Notes under the pieces: generated by a model
What the model was told of the DNA's origin: nothing
The model's database searches: none
The model's input: the letters and a program-made list of their open reading frames with translations, nothing else
Source of the DNA: JANWVO01 sp037446555
GTDB taxonomy: Bacteria; Acidobacteriota; Terriglobia; Bryobacterales; Bryobacteraceae
Length of the DNA stretch: 64,000 nucleotides
Reading direction: 5' to 3'
NCBI GenBank assembly: GCA_037446555.1
Contig: JBBIIK010000021.1
Coordinates: forward strand, 4,593 to 68,592
Position numbers and translations under genes: made by a program
Shown: piece by piece, positions 54,001 through 61,478 of the stretch
Position numbering within the stretch: the first letter of the stretch is position 1
Layout of the letters: every line of letters begins with the position of its first letter

Positions 54001-54591
54001 GTGGTCAAGATCGGCGCCTCCTATGACCTGCCTTTTGGCCGCACGCGCACCCGGGGCAAGGACATCCCCGTGTGGCTCGACTTCATCGCCGGCGGCTGGA
54101 CGTTGCAATACATCGGCAACTACTCCTCCGGGCTGCCCATGAGCTTCGGCGCCACCGGCACGCCCAACTCCAACTTCGCCACCAACCGCCCGTTCCTCAT
54201 CACCGGCGGCAAGCCCCTCTACAATTCGAGCTTCGACCAGAAGAAGTTCGACATGACCGACCTCAACACCCCGCGGCCGGAAAAGACCTACATCAATACG
54301 TCGATGGTGGTCGACCCGGTGAAAGTGGGCCGCTACGCCCGCGGCAACGCGGCGAGGCTGGTCGACCAGCTGCGCGGCTTTGCCTTCTATAGCGAGGACA
54401 CCAGCCTGCAGAAGAACTGGGTCCCGCGCGAAGGCACGCGCGTGCAGTTCCGCGCCGAATTCCTGAACCTGTTCAACCGCCACCGGCTGAGCGGCATCAA
54501 CACCAGCCCGGCCAGCCCGCTGTTCGGTCAGGTCTCCGGCGTGAGCGACGACCGGCGGCAGATTCAGTTCGGCATTCGCGCGGACTTCTGA
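51025..54591 (+). CDS. Oar-like TonB-dependent outer-membrane receptor
   Basis: A 1188-residue receptor. Signal peptide (NSLKRLPVWALLLSACVWAQ), an N-terminal carboxypeptidase-regulatory-like beta-sandwich (about 25-105, VGTVTDPSGAVVPQVKVTIVQT), a plug region (about 120-250, EMALEEFKIQTSGMSAEFTRTAGG-type segment) and a long beta-barrel ending in phenylalanine. Such proteins import or display large oligomers and are very numerous in Bryobacteraceae. The start ATG 51025 follows AAGAGG; the longer frame lacks a site. A strong hairpin follows at 54608. No SusD-like partner is present. Confidence 0.93.
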   Translation: MNSLKRLPVWALLLSACVWAQQDRATLVGTVTDPSGAVVPQVKVTIVQTTTNLAVETQTNESGQFRAPNLPIGEFRVEFEAPGFKKVVRDGIRLSIQDVVRVDVRLEVGATSESLTVTAEVPLLQTETPEVGQVLGTRQVIDLPLGFSGGRYAENFAFKLTPGVSGNNWTSHINGAPSFSKEVVLEGGSATIYISGHMGESSPSMEALEEFKIQTSGMSAEFTRTAGGVFNFAMKSGTNQFHGSGMFQLHNESFDANTFANNFYGRPRRYDRRHNWATSLGGPVWIPKVINGKDRWFFYSAYEKYKEQYAGGGSPTVTVPTEAWWSGDFGNYLTGERLGADALGRDVVRGAIYDPASYRLVGGQVVRDMFPNNVIPQARMSKVALNLRDIMLKHYKPALPTLLNNSFFPVSNQAGFEQTQFSTKSDFQINSNQRLAGSFVFVDRPRTLLDQGGVWDFNDPNGGPLSRARLQWVASHYVRIAHDWTVTPSILNHMLVAYNRQINPSTSKHVKEPGAQILGIKGIRQDLNYPEITGLSGDRVSFPTLGYQANDIGAGTAYQFVNTLSWLRGKHAFKFGFDYRWNGLNWRNNAGPGQFNFSADVTGLPGFNQTGHGFASMLLGQVTSASVNIDVPVGSQFPMYSWFVQDDWKVSRRLTLNIGLRWDYQPQGTEKYDRLHNFNLDLTDPKYGIKGAVEFAGTGPGRIGRRMFYDNNLWTTWGPRIGFAYQLPEATRMTIRGGYGIFYSPRIPNGWSGVPWGNKTGFTMTNQVQRPAPNLPAFNWDDGYNGVVRKAELDPSLAKYIWGPVSWDPNGGRVGYTMQWNFNLQRELPGQMVVDIGYVGTQSVGLLANEIRRPWQLPYSVLSLGDTLGSWVNNDASIPASVKQLGGRYPYGNDGEWIPLYQTLSPYPTVIYWSALYSWNVPLGFSNYQALQLQWNKRYSQGLQFNSNYTFSKTMGNVSSTFGDTWGMNSGRPMDYYNLSLEKSVMEYDQRHVVKIGASYDLPFGRTRTRGKDIPVWLDFIAGGWTLQYIGNYSSGLPMSFGATGTPNSNFATNRPFLITGGKPLYNSSFDQKKFDMTDLNTPRPEKTYINTSMVVDPVKVGRYARGNAARLVDQLRGFAFYSEDTSLQKNWVPREGTRVQFRAEFLNLFNRHRLSGINTSPASPLFGQVSGVSDDRRQIQFGIRADF

Positions 54592-54607
54592 CCCGCTTCT
54601 CCCACGA

Positions 54608-54640
54608 GCCGGGCGTCCGGATTTTTCCCGGACGCCCGGC
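54608..54640 (+). terminator. Terminator hairpin after the TonB-dependent receptor
   Basis: A perfect 13-bp stem, GCCGGGCGTCCGG with its complement, around a 7-nt T-rich loop, 17 bp after the stop codon. No clear U-tract follows. Confidence 0.65.
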
Positions 54641-54800
54641 GCCTCTTTCCGCGGCCGGCCCGCGGGACCGGCTGGTTGTCGAAATTCCGCGCCTTTTCTT
54701 CATTCAACGAACCGCAATCTTCCCCCGGGATTCCGGCAATATTTCCGCGATGTTGTAATCCCGTCCCTGCGGCGCGCGTCCTCACAGAAGGAGCGATCCG

Positions 54801-55904
54801 ATGAGAGACGCGCGTTCTTTGAGTCGGCACCGGGCCTGGCGGGCAGGCGCTGTGTTCTTTTCGCTCGCCTGCGGGCCGCTGGCGGGTCAAACCTGGCAGA
54901 TCACTCCCGCTCCTCGTCTGGAGCTGCCCGTCCGCCCGGATGGAAACAGCGCCACTTTCTGGGCGCAAGGCGCCTTCCACGTCTTCACCTCAACGGGCTC
55001 CCCCCTGATGATCAGCACGGCCGGCAACCAGTTCACCGAATACGAGAGCCAGCCCGTCGATGTCACCGCCATCGCGCATTCTCCGCTCTGGATGGAAGCG
55101 GCGCAGCGTGCCGGCAACGCGCTGTTCGGCTGGTATCACCACGAGCCGGGCGGCGTGTGCGGTTCCGCTCCCCTCACCAGCCCGAAAATCGGCGCAGCCA
55201 TTTCCACGGACAATGGCCGCAGTTTTCAGGACCTCGGCATCGTGCTCGAGTCCGGAGATCCCGTGGATTGCACGGCGAAGAACGGCTTTTTCGCTGGAGG
55301 ACACGGGGATTTTTCGGTCGTTCCGGATCGCCAGCGGCAGTATTTCTATTTTTTCTTCACGAATTACGCCGGGCCGCTGGAACGCCAGGGGATCTGCGCC
55401 GCCCGCCTGGCTTTTCAGGACCGCTTCGCCCCTGCCGGAAAAGTCTGGAAATACTTCGAGGGGCGTTGGGAGGAGCCCGGCCTCGGCGGCCGCTGCACGC
55501 CGGTGTTTCCGGCGCGCCGCGAATGGCAGCGCGCCGACACCGACTCTTTCTGGGGACCGGCGGTGCACTACAACACCTGGCTGCGCCGGTACGTGGTGCT
55601 GTTGAACCGGTCCTGCTGCTCGCCCGGCTGGCCGCAGGAGGGGATCTACATCTCTTTCAGCGACGGTCCGCTGGAGTCCATGCAGTGGACTGAGCCGCAG
55701 AAGCTCATGGATGGCCGGCAAATCGGATTCCGGCCCGGCTATTATCCGCAAGTTCTGGGCCTGTATCCCGGTGAAACCGATTCGCTGGCCGGACAAAAAG
55801 CCCAGCTTTATATCCACGGAATTTCCGACTGGACCATCACCTTCTTCCGCACTCCCGCGCCTCTCCCGCCGGCATTCGGACTCCGCGGCGGCGGACCGCG
55901 CTAG
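54801..55904 (+). CDS. Secreted propeller-type protein, possible glycosidase
   Basis: A 367-residue exported protein. AAGGAG lies 9 nt before ATG 54801. An extended signal (RAGAVFFSLACGPLAGQ) is followed by blades of a five-bladed propeller resembling GH43/GH32/GH62-like proteins: SATFWAQGAFHVFTSTG, GHGDFSVVPDRQRQYFYFFF, DSFWGPAVHYNTWLRRYVVLL and EGIYISFSDGPLESMQWTEP. Several cysteines (CGSAP, CTAKNG, CAARL, RCTP, CCSPG) could form disulfides. Substrate and catalytic residues are not assigned. Possibly works with the receptor just upstream. Confidence 0.65.
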   Translation: MRDARSLSRHRAWRAGAVFFSLACGPLAGQTWQITPAPRLELPVRPDGNSATFWAQGAFHVFTSTGSPLMISTAGNQFTEYESQPVDVTAIAHSPLWMEAAQRAGNALFGWYHHEPGGVCGSAPLTSPKIGAAISTDNGRSFQDLGIVLESGDPVDCTAKNGFFAGGHGDFSVVPDRQRQYFYFFFTNYAGPLERQGICAARLAFQDRFAPAGKVWKYFEGRWEEPGLGGRCTPVFPARREWQRADTDSFWGPAVHYNTWLRRYVVLLNRSCCSPGWPQEGIYISFSDGPLESMQWTEPQKLMDGRQIGFRPGYYPQVLGLYPGETDSLAGQKAQLYIHGISDWTITFFRTPAPLPPAFGLRGGGPR

Positions 55905-55946
55905 CCGCGCGGACCGGCGCGGTGCCGCGCGTGGCCGTGTCCCTGT

Positions 55947-56795
55947 TTACCGCAGCTTGGCGAAACGCGCCGCGACCTCCTGCTCGAACTCCCGGATATG
56001 CGCCACGGCGAAGTCGAGCGGGTCGATCGAGTCGTCCGTGATCAATGGCGTGAGGTCCATGCCGAAGATGATCGCCTCCGCCTGGTCCACCGCGTGGCTC
56101 TGGAAGTAGGTGGCGTTGGCGCGGCGGCGCCCCAGAGTGGCCAGGTCGTAGCGCTTGCCGCCCGCGATCTGCGAGTCGAACACGCCCAGCAGCGCCGCGG
56201 AGAGGTTCTCGTGGGCGCTGACGTCGAAGACCACCTTCCGCGCGTCCGGCAGCCAGTCCAGATCGCGCCACACCTCGCACCCGAGCAGGCGCGCCGGGCG
56301 CTGCTCCCGCGGCAGGCTGCGGATGGCGGCGATGGCGCGCAGGGCGACGGCGACGTGCGTGTCGTGCTTGTCGCAGAGATTGTGCGTGTAGACGGTCTCC
56401 GGGCGCGCCGTCTCCAGAACCTGCTTCAGGTCCTCCACGGGGTTGCGGTTGGCGCCGTCCTTGATCTCGCGGCTCGGGTAGTCGAGGAAGACGCAGGCGC
56501 CGTACTCGCCGATCATCGCCGCCTTCTTCTGCTCCACGCGCCGCACTCGCATCATGTCGGCGTCGGTATAGTGCGCGTAGTCGCCTTCACGAGCGCTGCC
56601 GGCGCCGTCGGTGACGATCACGCAGGAGAACCACTCCTCCGGCTTCTGGAAGCAGGCCAGAATGCCCTCCATCGCCATGATCTCGATGTCATCCTGATGG
56701 GCGCTGATGCCCAGCCGCGTCGTGCGGGCCAGGGCCCCGGGCAGCGGCGCCCCGTCGGGAACGTAAATTTCGGAATTTGTTTTGTGGAACTGCAT
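55947..56795 (-). CDS. PIG-L-family N-deacetylase
   Basis: A 282-residue zinc deacetylase of the LmbE/PIG-L family. The zinc motif AHQDD (about 32-36) and the third ligand in THNLCDKHDTHVAVALRA are present, as is FLDYPSREIKDG. These enzymes remove the acetyl group from N-acetylglucosamine-type residues. GAGGAG precedes the start. It follows the ROK kinase on the same strand with 11 bp between, so the two form an operon consistent with amino-sugar catabolism. Confidence 0.88.
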   Translation of the reverse strand: MQFHKTNSEIYVPDGAPLPGALARTTRLGISAHQDDIEIMAMEGILACFQKPEEWFSCVIVTDGAGSAREGDYAHYTDADMMRVRRVEQKKAAMIGEYGACVFLDYPSREIKDGANRNPVEDLKQVLETARPETVYTHNLCDKHDTHVAVALRAIAAIRSLPREQRPARLLGCEVWRDLDWLPDARKVVFDVSAHENLSAALLGVFDSQIAGGKRYDLATLGRRRANATYFQSHAVDQAEAIIFGMDLTPLITDDSIDPLDFAVAHIREFEQEVAARFAKLR

Positions 56796-56806
56796 GATGG
56801 ATCTCC

Positions 56807-58210
56807 TCAGGGTTTCTTTGCAATCACCGGCAGGCTGGCGGCGGCGATGGACTGCCCCACGCGGCGGCTCTTCTCATCGGGCAGCGCCAGCCGCACCTTC
56901 TCCGCCACTTCGGGGAACTCCGCCTCCAGCACGCGCCGCGCCTGTTCGAACATGATGTCGCCTCCGGGCCCCGTGGTGACGCGCCCGAGCACCAGAATGT
57001 GCTTCAGATCGTAGAAGTCCGCGTAGTGCGCCACGGCGTAGCCCAGCTCGGTGCCGATCGTCTCGTAGACCTTCCGCACCAGCGGATCGCCCGCCTGCAT
57101 GCGGCGTTGAAGTTCCACCAGCCGCTCAGGCAGCGGCATCGCCGGATCGAACTCGATGCCGGCTTGCGTGGCGATGCGGCTGGCGCCTACCTGCGAGAAA
57201 TACTGAACGCCGCAGCCTGCGTCGCCGCTCCATTCGTCCACGGGCGCGCCGTCGCGGTAATCGACGGGGGCGAAGGCAAGCTCGTTCAGCCAGCCGGTGA
57301 TGTTGCCGTGGGTGTCGGCGTAGCCGGCGGCGAGGCTTGACCCCATGGCGATGCCGAGCACCGGGTTGTCGTTCAGCGACATCGAGCCGGCGAGCGCCGT
57401 CACTTCGCCGTCGTTGACCACCTCCAGCGGCACGCCCAGCTCGTCGCGAATGCGCAGGAATAGATCCGCCACCTGCGCGTCAAAGACGTCCTTCGGCACG
57501 CCGCGAAACAGCGAGGCCACCCGTACGCGGTTGTTGATGTAGACGCCTGCCGCCGAGCCTCCTACCGCGTCCAAACGCGGCAGGCGCGCCGCCGCGCGGC
57601 GGATCGAGTCCATGATTCCCTCGTAGTGGTAGCGCGGGTCCGTCTGTGGGCGCGGGTCCCAGGGCACCTCCTCGCTGAAGACCGGCTCCCCGTCGATCAC
57701 CGCCGACGCCTTGCGGTCGCTCGCGCCAAGGTCGAAGCCCACGCGGCATCCGTCGAGGTGGCGCCCCAGCGGGCTGGAGGTCTCCCGTGCAGGAGGCACG
57801 TCCCCGGGCGGCGTGATCTCCACGGTGAACGGGCGCTCGTAGACGCCGCCCATGAACTCATGATCGAAGGCGCGCTCGCCACCGGGTGCGTAAACAGAGC
57901 GGAGGTGCTCACCGATGGCGGCAGGGCCGCCCGCATACACCTTCCATCCGCCGCGCTGCCAGAGCAGGAACTTCACGATCCGTTCGGCGTAGGGCAGGTT
58001 CAGCGCGAAATCGGGCGAGCCTTCCGGCAGCGCCACAGTCTCGTAGCGGGAGACGCTTCCGTCGGAGCGCTCCACGGCGAGCACCAGCGGCACGGCGCCC
58101 TGCCGCTCGGCCAGCCTCCGGAAGGCGCGGTTCCACAGGGAAGCAGGCACGAAACCGGGATCGAGTTCCGGCACGAACTTCGGTTGGACCAGGATTGCGG
58201 AAGAAGACAT
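56807..58210 (-). CDS. ROK-family sugar kinase-like protein with N-terminal extension
   Basis: A 467-residue protein. The C-terminal about 310 residues form the ROK fold: VGFDLGASDRKASAVIDG (ATP site), GGSAAGVYINNRVRV, VVNDGEVTALAGSM (catalytic aspartate) and VLGIAMGSSLAAGY. The zinc motif of many ROK proteins is not intact. The first about 150 residues (ILVQPKFVPELDPGF, WNRAFRRLAERQGAVPLVLAVERSDGS) are an extra domain of unknown fold. Substrate is probably a hexose or amino sugar. ATG 58210 is preceded by AAGGTG, which argues against the GTG at 58222. It is divergent from the uronate isomerase. Confidence 0.8.
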   Translation of the reverse strand: MSSSAILVQPKFVPELDPGFVPASLWNRAFRRLAERQGAVPLVLAVERSDGSVSRYETVALPEGSPDFALNLPYAERIVKFLLWQRGGWKVYAGGPAAIGEHLRSVYAPGGERAFDHEFMGGVYERPFTVEITPPGDVPPARETSSPLGRHLDGCRVGFDLGASDRKASAVIDGEPVFSEEVPWDPRPQTDPRYHYEGIMDSIRRAAARLPRLDAVGGSAAGVYINNRVRVASLFRGVPKDVFDAQVADLFLRIRDELGVPLEVVNDGEVTALAGSMSLNDNPVLGIAMGSSLAAGYADTHGNITGWLNELAFAPVDYRDGAPVDEWSGDAGCGVQYFSQVGASRIATQAGIEFDPAMPLPERLVELQRRMQAGDPLVRKVYETIGTELGYAVAHYADFYDLKHILVLGRVTTGPGGDIMFEQARRVLEAEFPEVAEKVRLALPDEKSRRVGQSIAAASLPVIAKKP

Positions 58211-58228
58211 CGGGAAACTCACCTTCTC

Positions 58229-58234
58229 ATTATG
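58229..58234 (-). promoter_or_regulatory. Candidate -10 box (CATAAT) for the ROK/PIG-L operon
   Basis: CATAAT on the minus strand 18 bp before the ROK start, back-to-back with the uronate-isomerase -10 box at 58253. The shared 73-bp spacer would hold both promoters. Confidence 0.35.
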
Positions 58235-58252
58235 AACAGCCGCCGGGAGGGA

Positions 58253-58258
58253 TATACT
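58253..58258 (+). promoter_or_regulatory. Candidate -10 box (TATACT) for uxaC
   Basis: TATACT lies 25 bp before the uronate-isomerase start; the leader contains GAGGTG, a normal ribosome-binding site. The -35 is poor. Confidence 0.4.
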
Positions 58259-58283
58259 GGCATTTCAGACGAGGTGCACCCAT

Positions 58284-59687
58284 ATGGCTTTCATCCATGA
58301 GGACTTCCTGCTCGAGACGCCCGCCGCCCGGCGCCTGTACCACGAATATGCCGAGAGCGAGCCGATCCTCGACTACCACTGCCACCTGCCGCCGAAGGAC
58401 GTGGCCGAGAACCGGCGGTTTGCCAACCTCTTCGAGATCTGGCTCGAAGGCGACCATTACAAGTGGCGCGCCATGCGCGCCCACGGCGTGCCCGAGAAGT
58501 ACGTCACCGGGGATGCGTCCCCTAAGGAGAAGTTCCTGGCCTGGGCGCGGACGGTGCCGGCGACGCTGCGCAACCCGCTCTATCACTGGACGCATCTCGA
58601 ACTGAACCGCTACTTCGGCATCGACGAGCTGCTCGGCGAACGCTCCGCCGAGCGGGTGTGGGAGCAGGCTGGCGCCCTGCTCGCGGGCGAGAGCCTCCGC
58701 GCGTGGGGGATCCTCGAGAAATTCCGCGTGCGCGCCGTCTGTACAACTGACGATCCAGCCGACGATCTGCGATGGCACAAGCAGATCGCCGCCTCATCGC
58801 TGAAGACGCGCGTGTTTCCCACCTACCGCCCGGACCGGGCCTTCCTGGTCCATCAGCCGGATGTATTCAACGCATGGCTGGGACGGCTGGCGGCCGCCGC
58901 CAACGTTGATATCGCCGACTTCCAGAGTTTCCTCGACGCGCTGAAGAAGCGGCACGATGCCTTCCACGCCCTCGGCTGCCGCCTCAGCGACCACGGTCTG
59001 AACGCATGCTTCGCCACGCCCTGTTCGGAAGAAAAGGCGTCGGAGATCTTTGAAAAAGCGCGTGCGTTTATTCCCGTGTCCCCTGAAGACCAGGCCCAAT
59101 TTGCGTCTTTGATGATGTTGTTTTTCGGCCGCCTTGATGCGGAAAAAGGCTGGGCCAAGCAGCTGCACCTGATGGCGCGCCGCAACAACAACACCCGCCG
59201 CTTCCGCGAGCTCGGTCCCGACACCGGCTTCGATTCCATCGGCGACTGGCCGCAGATGGACGCCCTGGGCGCCTACCTCGACATGCTGGAGAGCGAGGGA
59301 TCGCTGCCGAAGATGATCCTGTACAACCTGAACCCGGCATGGAACTACGCCTTCGCCACCATGATCGGCAACTTCCAGGACGGCGCCATCCCGGGCAAGA
59401 TCCAGTTCGGAAGCGGCTGGTGGTTCCTGGACCAAAAAGAAGCCATGGAATGGCAGATGAACGCGCTGTCCAACTGCGGGCTGCTGTGGCACTTCGTCGG
59501 CATGCTGACGGACTCCCGCAGCTTCATGTCCTACCCGCGGCACGAATACTTCCGCCGTACGCTGTGCAACCTGATCGGCGGGGACATCGAGAAAGGGCTG
59601 CTTCCCGCCGACTACGACCTGGTGGGAGGCATGGTGAAGCGCATCTGCTACTCGAACGCCGAGCGCTATTTCGGGCTGCCGCTTTGA
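58284..59687 (+). CDS. uxaC: Uronate isomerase
   Basis: A 467-residue enzyme of the amidohydrolase-related superfamily, converting glucuronate/galacturonate to fructuronate/tagaturonate. Motifs: DYHCHLPP near the start (metal-site histidines), CTTDDPADDLRWH, SDHGLNACFA, KQLHLMARRNNNTRRF and SYPRHEYFRRTLCNLIG near the C-terminus. Full length for the family. It is divergent from the ROK/PIG-L operon and is followed at 54 bp by the PLP-enzyme gene. Confidence 0.95.
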   Translation: MAFIHEDFLLETPAARRLYHEYAESEPILDYHCHLPPKDVAENRRFANLFEIWLEGDHYKWRAMRAHGVPEKYVTGDASPKEKFLAWARTVPATLRNPLYHWTHLELNRYFGIDELLGERSAERVWEQAGALLAGESLRAWGILEKFRVRAVCTTDDPADDLRWHKQIAASSLKTRVFPTYRPDRAFLVHQPDVFNAWLGRLAAAANVDIADFQSFLDALKKRHDAFHALGCRLSDHGLNACFATPCSEEKASEIFEKARAFIPVSPEDQAQFASLMMLFFGRLDAEKGWAKQLHLMARRNNNTRRFRELGPDTGFDSIGDWPQMDALGAYLDMLESEGSLPKMILYNLNPAWNYAFATMIGNFQDGAIPGKIQFGSGWWFLDQKEAMEWQMNALSNCGLLWHFVGMLTDSRSFMSYPRHEYFRRTLCNLIGGDIEKGLLPADYDLVGGMVKRICYSNAERYFGLPL

Positions 59688-59741
59688 TGCGGTGGCGCGT
59701 CCGGCGCCGTGGTGGCAGGATAGTGGGCGAAGGAGACAGCC

Positions 59742-60932
59742 ATGATCTTTGGCCGAAGACCGTTCCTGGGGGCGATCGGCAGCCTTCCGTGGTGGAGCCG
59801 CGCGGGGCTGGCGGCGCCGCGCCGCCGCGACGTGATCGCCGAGCTCGGCGTGCGCACGTTCATCAACGCCGCCGGAACCTATACCATGCTCACCGCCTCC
59901 CTGATGCCCGACGAGGTGCTGGAGGCGATGCGCGCCGCCTCGAAGCACTACGTGAACCTGAATGAGCTGCAGGATGCCGTGGGCAAGCGCATCGCCGAGC
60001 TGCTGGGCTGCGAGGCGGCGATGGTCACCTCCGGCGCGGCAGGCGCCCTCACCGTGGGCACCGCGGCCTGCATCACCGGCAAGGATCCGGAGAAAATACG
60101 CCGCATCCCGGACCTCACGGGGATGAAGAGCGAGGTCATCATCCAGAAATCCCACCGCTACGGCTACGACCACGCCGTGCGCGCCGTCGGCATCCGCATG
60201 GTGGAGGTGGAAACTGCGGAGGAGTTCGAGCGCGCCGTCAACGAGCGCACGGCCATGGCGCTCTTCTTCAACGACGCCGATCCTCGCGGCAAGATCCATC
60301 TTGAGGAGTTCGTGGCGCTGTGCCGCAAGCACAACATCCCGAGCTTCAATGACGCCGCCGCGGACGTGCCGCCGTTGGAGAACCTGTCGAAGTACACGAA
60401 GATGGGCTTCGACCTGGTGACCTTCAGCGGAGGCAAGGGAATCTGCGGACCCCAAAGCGCCGGGCTGCTTCTCGGACGCAAGGACCTGATCGAGGCGGCG
60501 CGGCTGAATACCTCCCCTTACAGCGACTCGATCGCGCGCGGCATGAAGGTCAACAAGGAAGAGATGGTCGGCATGCTGGTGGCGCTCGAGATGTACCTGC
60601 GCAAGGATCACGCCGCTGAAGCGCGCGAATGGGACCGGCGCGTGAGCGTCATCGAGCGCGAGGTGAGGAAGGTGAAGTCGGTGACGACGGAGGTGACCGT
60701 GCCGCCCATCGCCAACCACACGCCGCACCTGCGCATCCGCTGGGACCAGAGCGTCGTCCGCATCTCGCCGCCTGATGTGATGAAGCAGCTCCGCGAGGGC
60801 CGCCCGTCGATTGAAGCCTGCCCGATGACGAACAAGGAGGCGCTTGTTGTCACCGTGTGGATGATGCAGAAGGGCGACGCCGAGATCGTCGGCAGACGCT
60901 TGCGCGAGATCCTTTCCCGCGCCGCCGCCTGA
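59742..60932 (+). CDS. Exported SelA/DgaE-like PLP-dependent enzyme
   Basis: A 396-residue fold-type I PLP protein of the SelA-like group that includes D-glucosaminate-6-phosphate ammonia-lyases. The PLP lysine is in FSGGKGICGPQSAG; others are INAAGTYTMLT, AMVTSGAAGALTVG and FNDAAADVPP. The N-terminus (MIFGRRPFLGAIGS...RAGLAAP) is a twin-arginine-type signal, suggesting export of the folded holoenzyme. It is convergent with an exported RidA-like protein (30 bp between ends), which would fit an imine/enamine-producing lyase. AAGGAG precedes ATG 59742. Confidence 0.82.
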   Translation: MIFGRRPFLGAIGSLPWWSRAGLAAPRRRDVIAELGVRTFINAAGTYTMLTASLMPDEVLEAMRAASKHYVNLNELQDAVGKRIAELLGCEAAMVTSGAAGALTVGTAACITGKDPEKIRRIPDLTGMKSEVIIQKSHRYGYDHAVRAVGIRMVEVETAEEFERAVNERTAMALFFNDADPRGKIHLEEFVALCRKHNIPSFNDAAADVPPLENLSKYTKMGFDLVTFSGGKGICGPQSAGLLLGRKDLIEAARLNTSPYSDSIARGMKVNKEEMVGMLVALEMYLRKDHAAEAREWDRRVSVIEREVRKVKSVTTEVTVPPIANHTPHLRIRWDQSVVRISPPDVMKQLREGRPSIEACPMTNKEALVVTVWMMQKGDAEIVGRRLREILSRAAA

Positions 60933-60962
60933 GGCCGCGCTCCCCGGCGCCGCCCGCGCCGG

Positions 60963-61397
60963 TCAGATAAAGGCGATCACGTCGATCTCGATCAGCGAAT
61001 CGCCCGGAATGTCTGCCACGGCCACCGTCGTGCGCACCGGCGGCTCGGGGCCGAACCGCCCCAGGAAGACCTCGTTCATCGGCTTGTAGTGCTCCAGCGT
61101 CTTCAGATAGACGTTGCACTTCAGCACCTTCTCCATCGAGGAGCCCGCGTTCTTCAGCTCGGCTTCGATCTCGTCCAGCACCCCGGCGGTTTGCACCTTG
61201 ATGTCGCCGCCTTTGTGCCAGCCCTTGCCGGCGATGAACAGGAGGTTCCCGTACGAGACAGCGCTCGAAAACAGCGGCGTCTTCTGCGGCTTCGCGCCGC
61301 GGTAATGCACCCTCTTTTGCACCTTTTCCTGCGCCTGCACCGCCGCCGGGGCGGCGAGCGCGGCGCCTGCAAGGAACGTTCTTCGGGACTTGGCCAT
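60963..61397 (-). CDS. Tat-exported RidA/YjgF-family protein
   Basis: A 144-residue RidA-like protein. The Tat signal is MAKSRRTFLAGAALAAPAAVQA. The body has SSAVSYGNLLFIAGKGW, AGVLDEIEAELKNAGSS, VYLKTLEHYKPMNEVF, PPVRTTVAVADIPG (substrate-carboxylate arginine) and the C-terminal IEIDVIAFI. RidA proteins hydrolyse reactive imine/enamine products of PLP enzymes; most are cytoplasmic, so export is unusual. ATG 61397 follows an AAGGAAGCGAAGGA site. It is divergent from the glycosyl hydrolase gene and next to a PLP lyase-like gene. Confidence 0.88.
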   Translation of the reverse strand: MAKSRRTFLAGAALAAPAAVQAQEKVQKRVHYRGAKPQKTPLFSSAVSYGNLLFIAGKGWHKGGDIKVQTAGVLDEIEAELKNAGSSMEKVLKCNVYLKTLEHYKPMNEVFLGRFGPEPPVRTTVAVADIPGDSLIEIDVIAFI

Positions 61398-61465
61398 TTC
61401 CTTCGCTTCCTTTCTGTCGGGGAAGATCGACCGCGAGTATATCGAACGCGGCGCAAGCCCGGCGG

Positions 61466-61471
61466 TACAAT
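61466..61471 (+). promoter_or_regulatory. Candidate -10 box (TACAAT) for leaderless GHL6-type gene
   Basis: TACAAT ends 7 nt before ATG 61479. A transcript starting at the normal distance would begin at that ATG; no Shine-Dalgarno is visible. The box overlaps a second ATG (61470), which favours the downstream start. Confidence 0.4.
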
Positions 61472-61478
61472 GGCTCGC

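Noticed and set aside
51031..54483. Very long open frame antisense to the TonB-dependent receptor
   Set aside because: It mirrors codon bias of the sense gene in GC-rich DNA; no domain, signal peptide or ribosome-binding site is recognisable.
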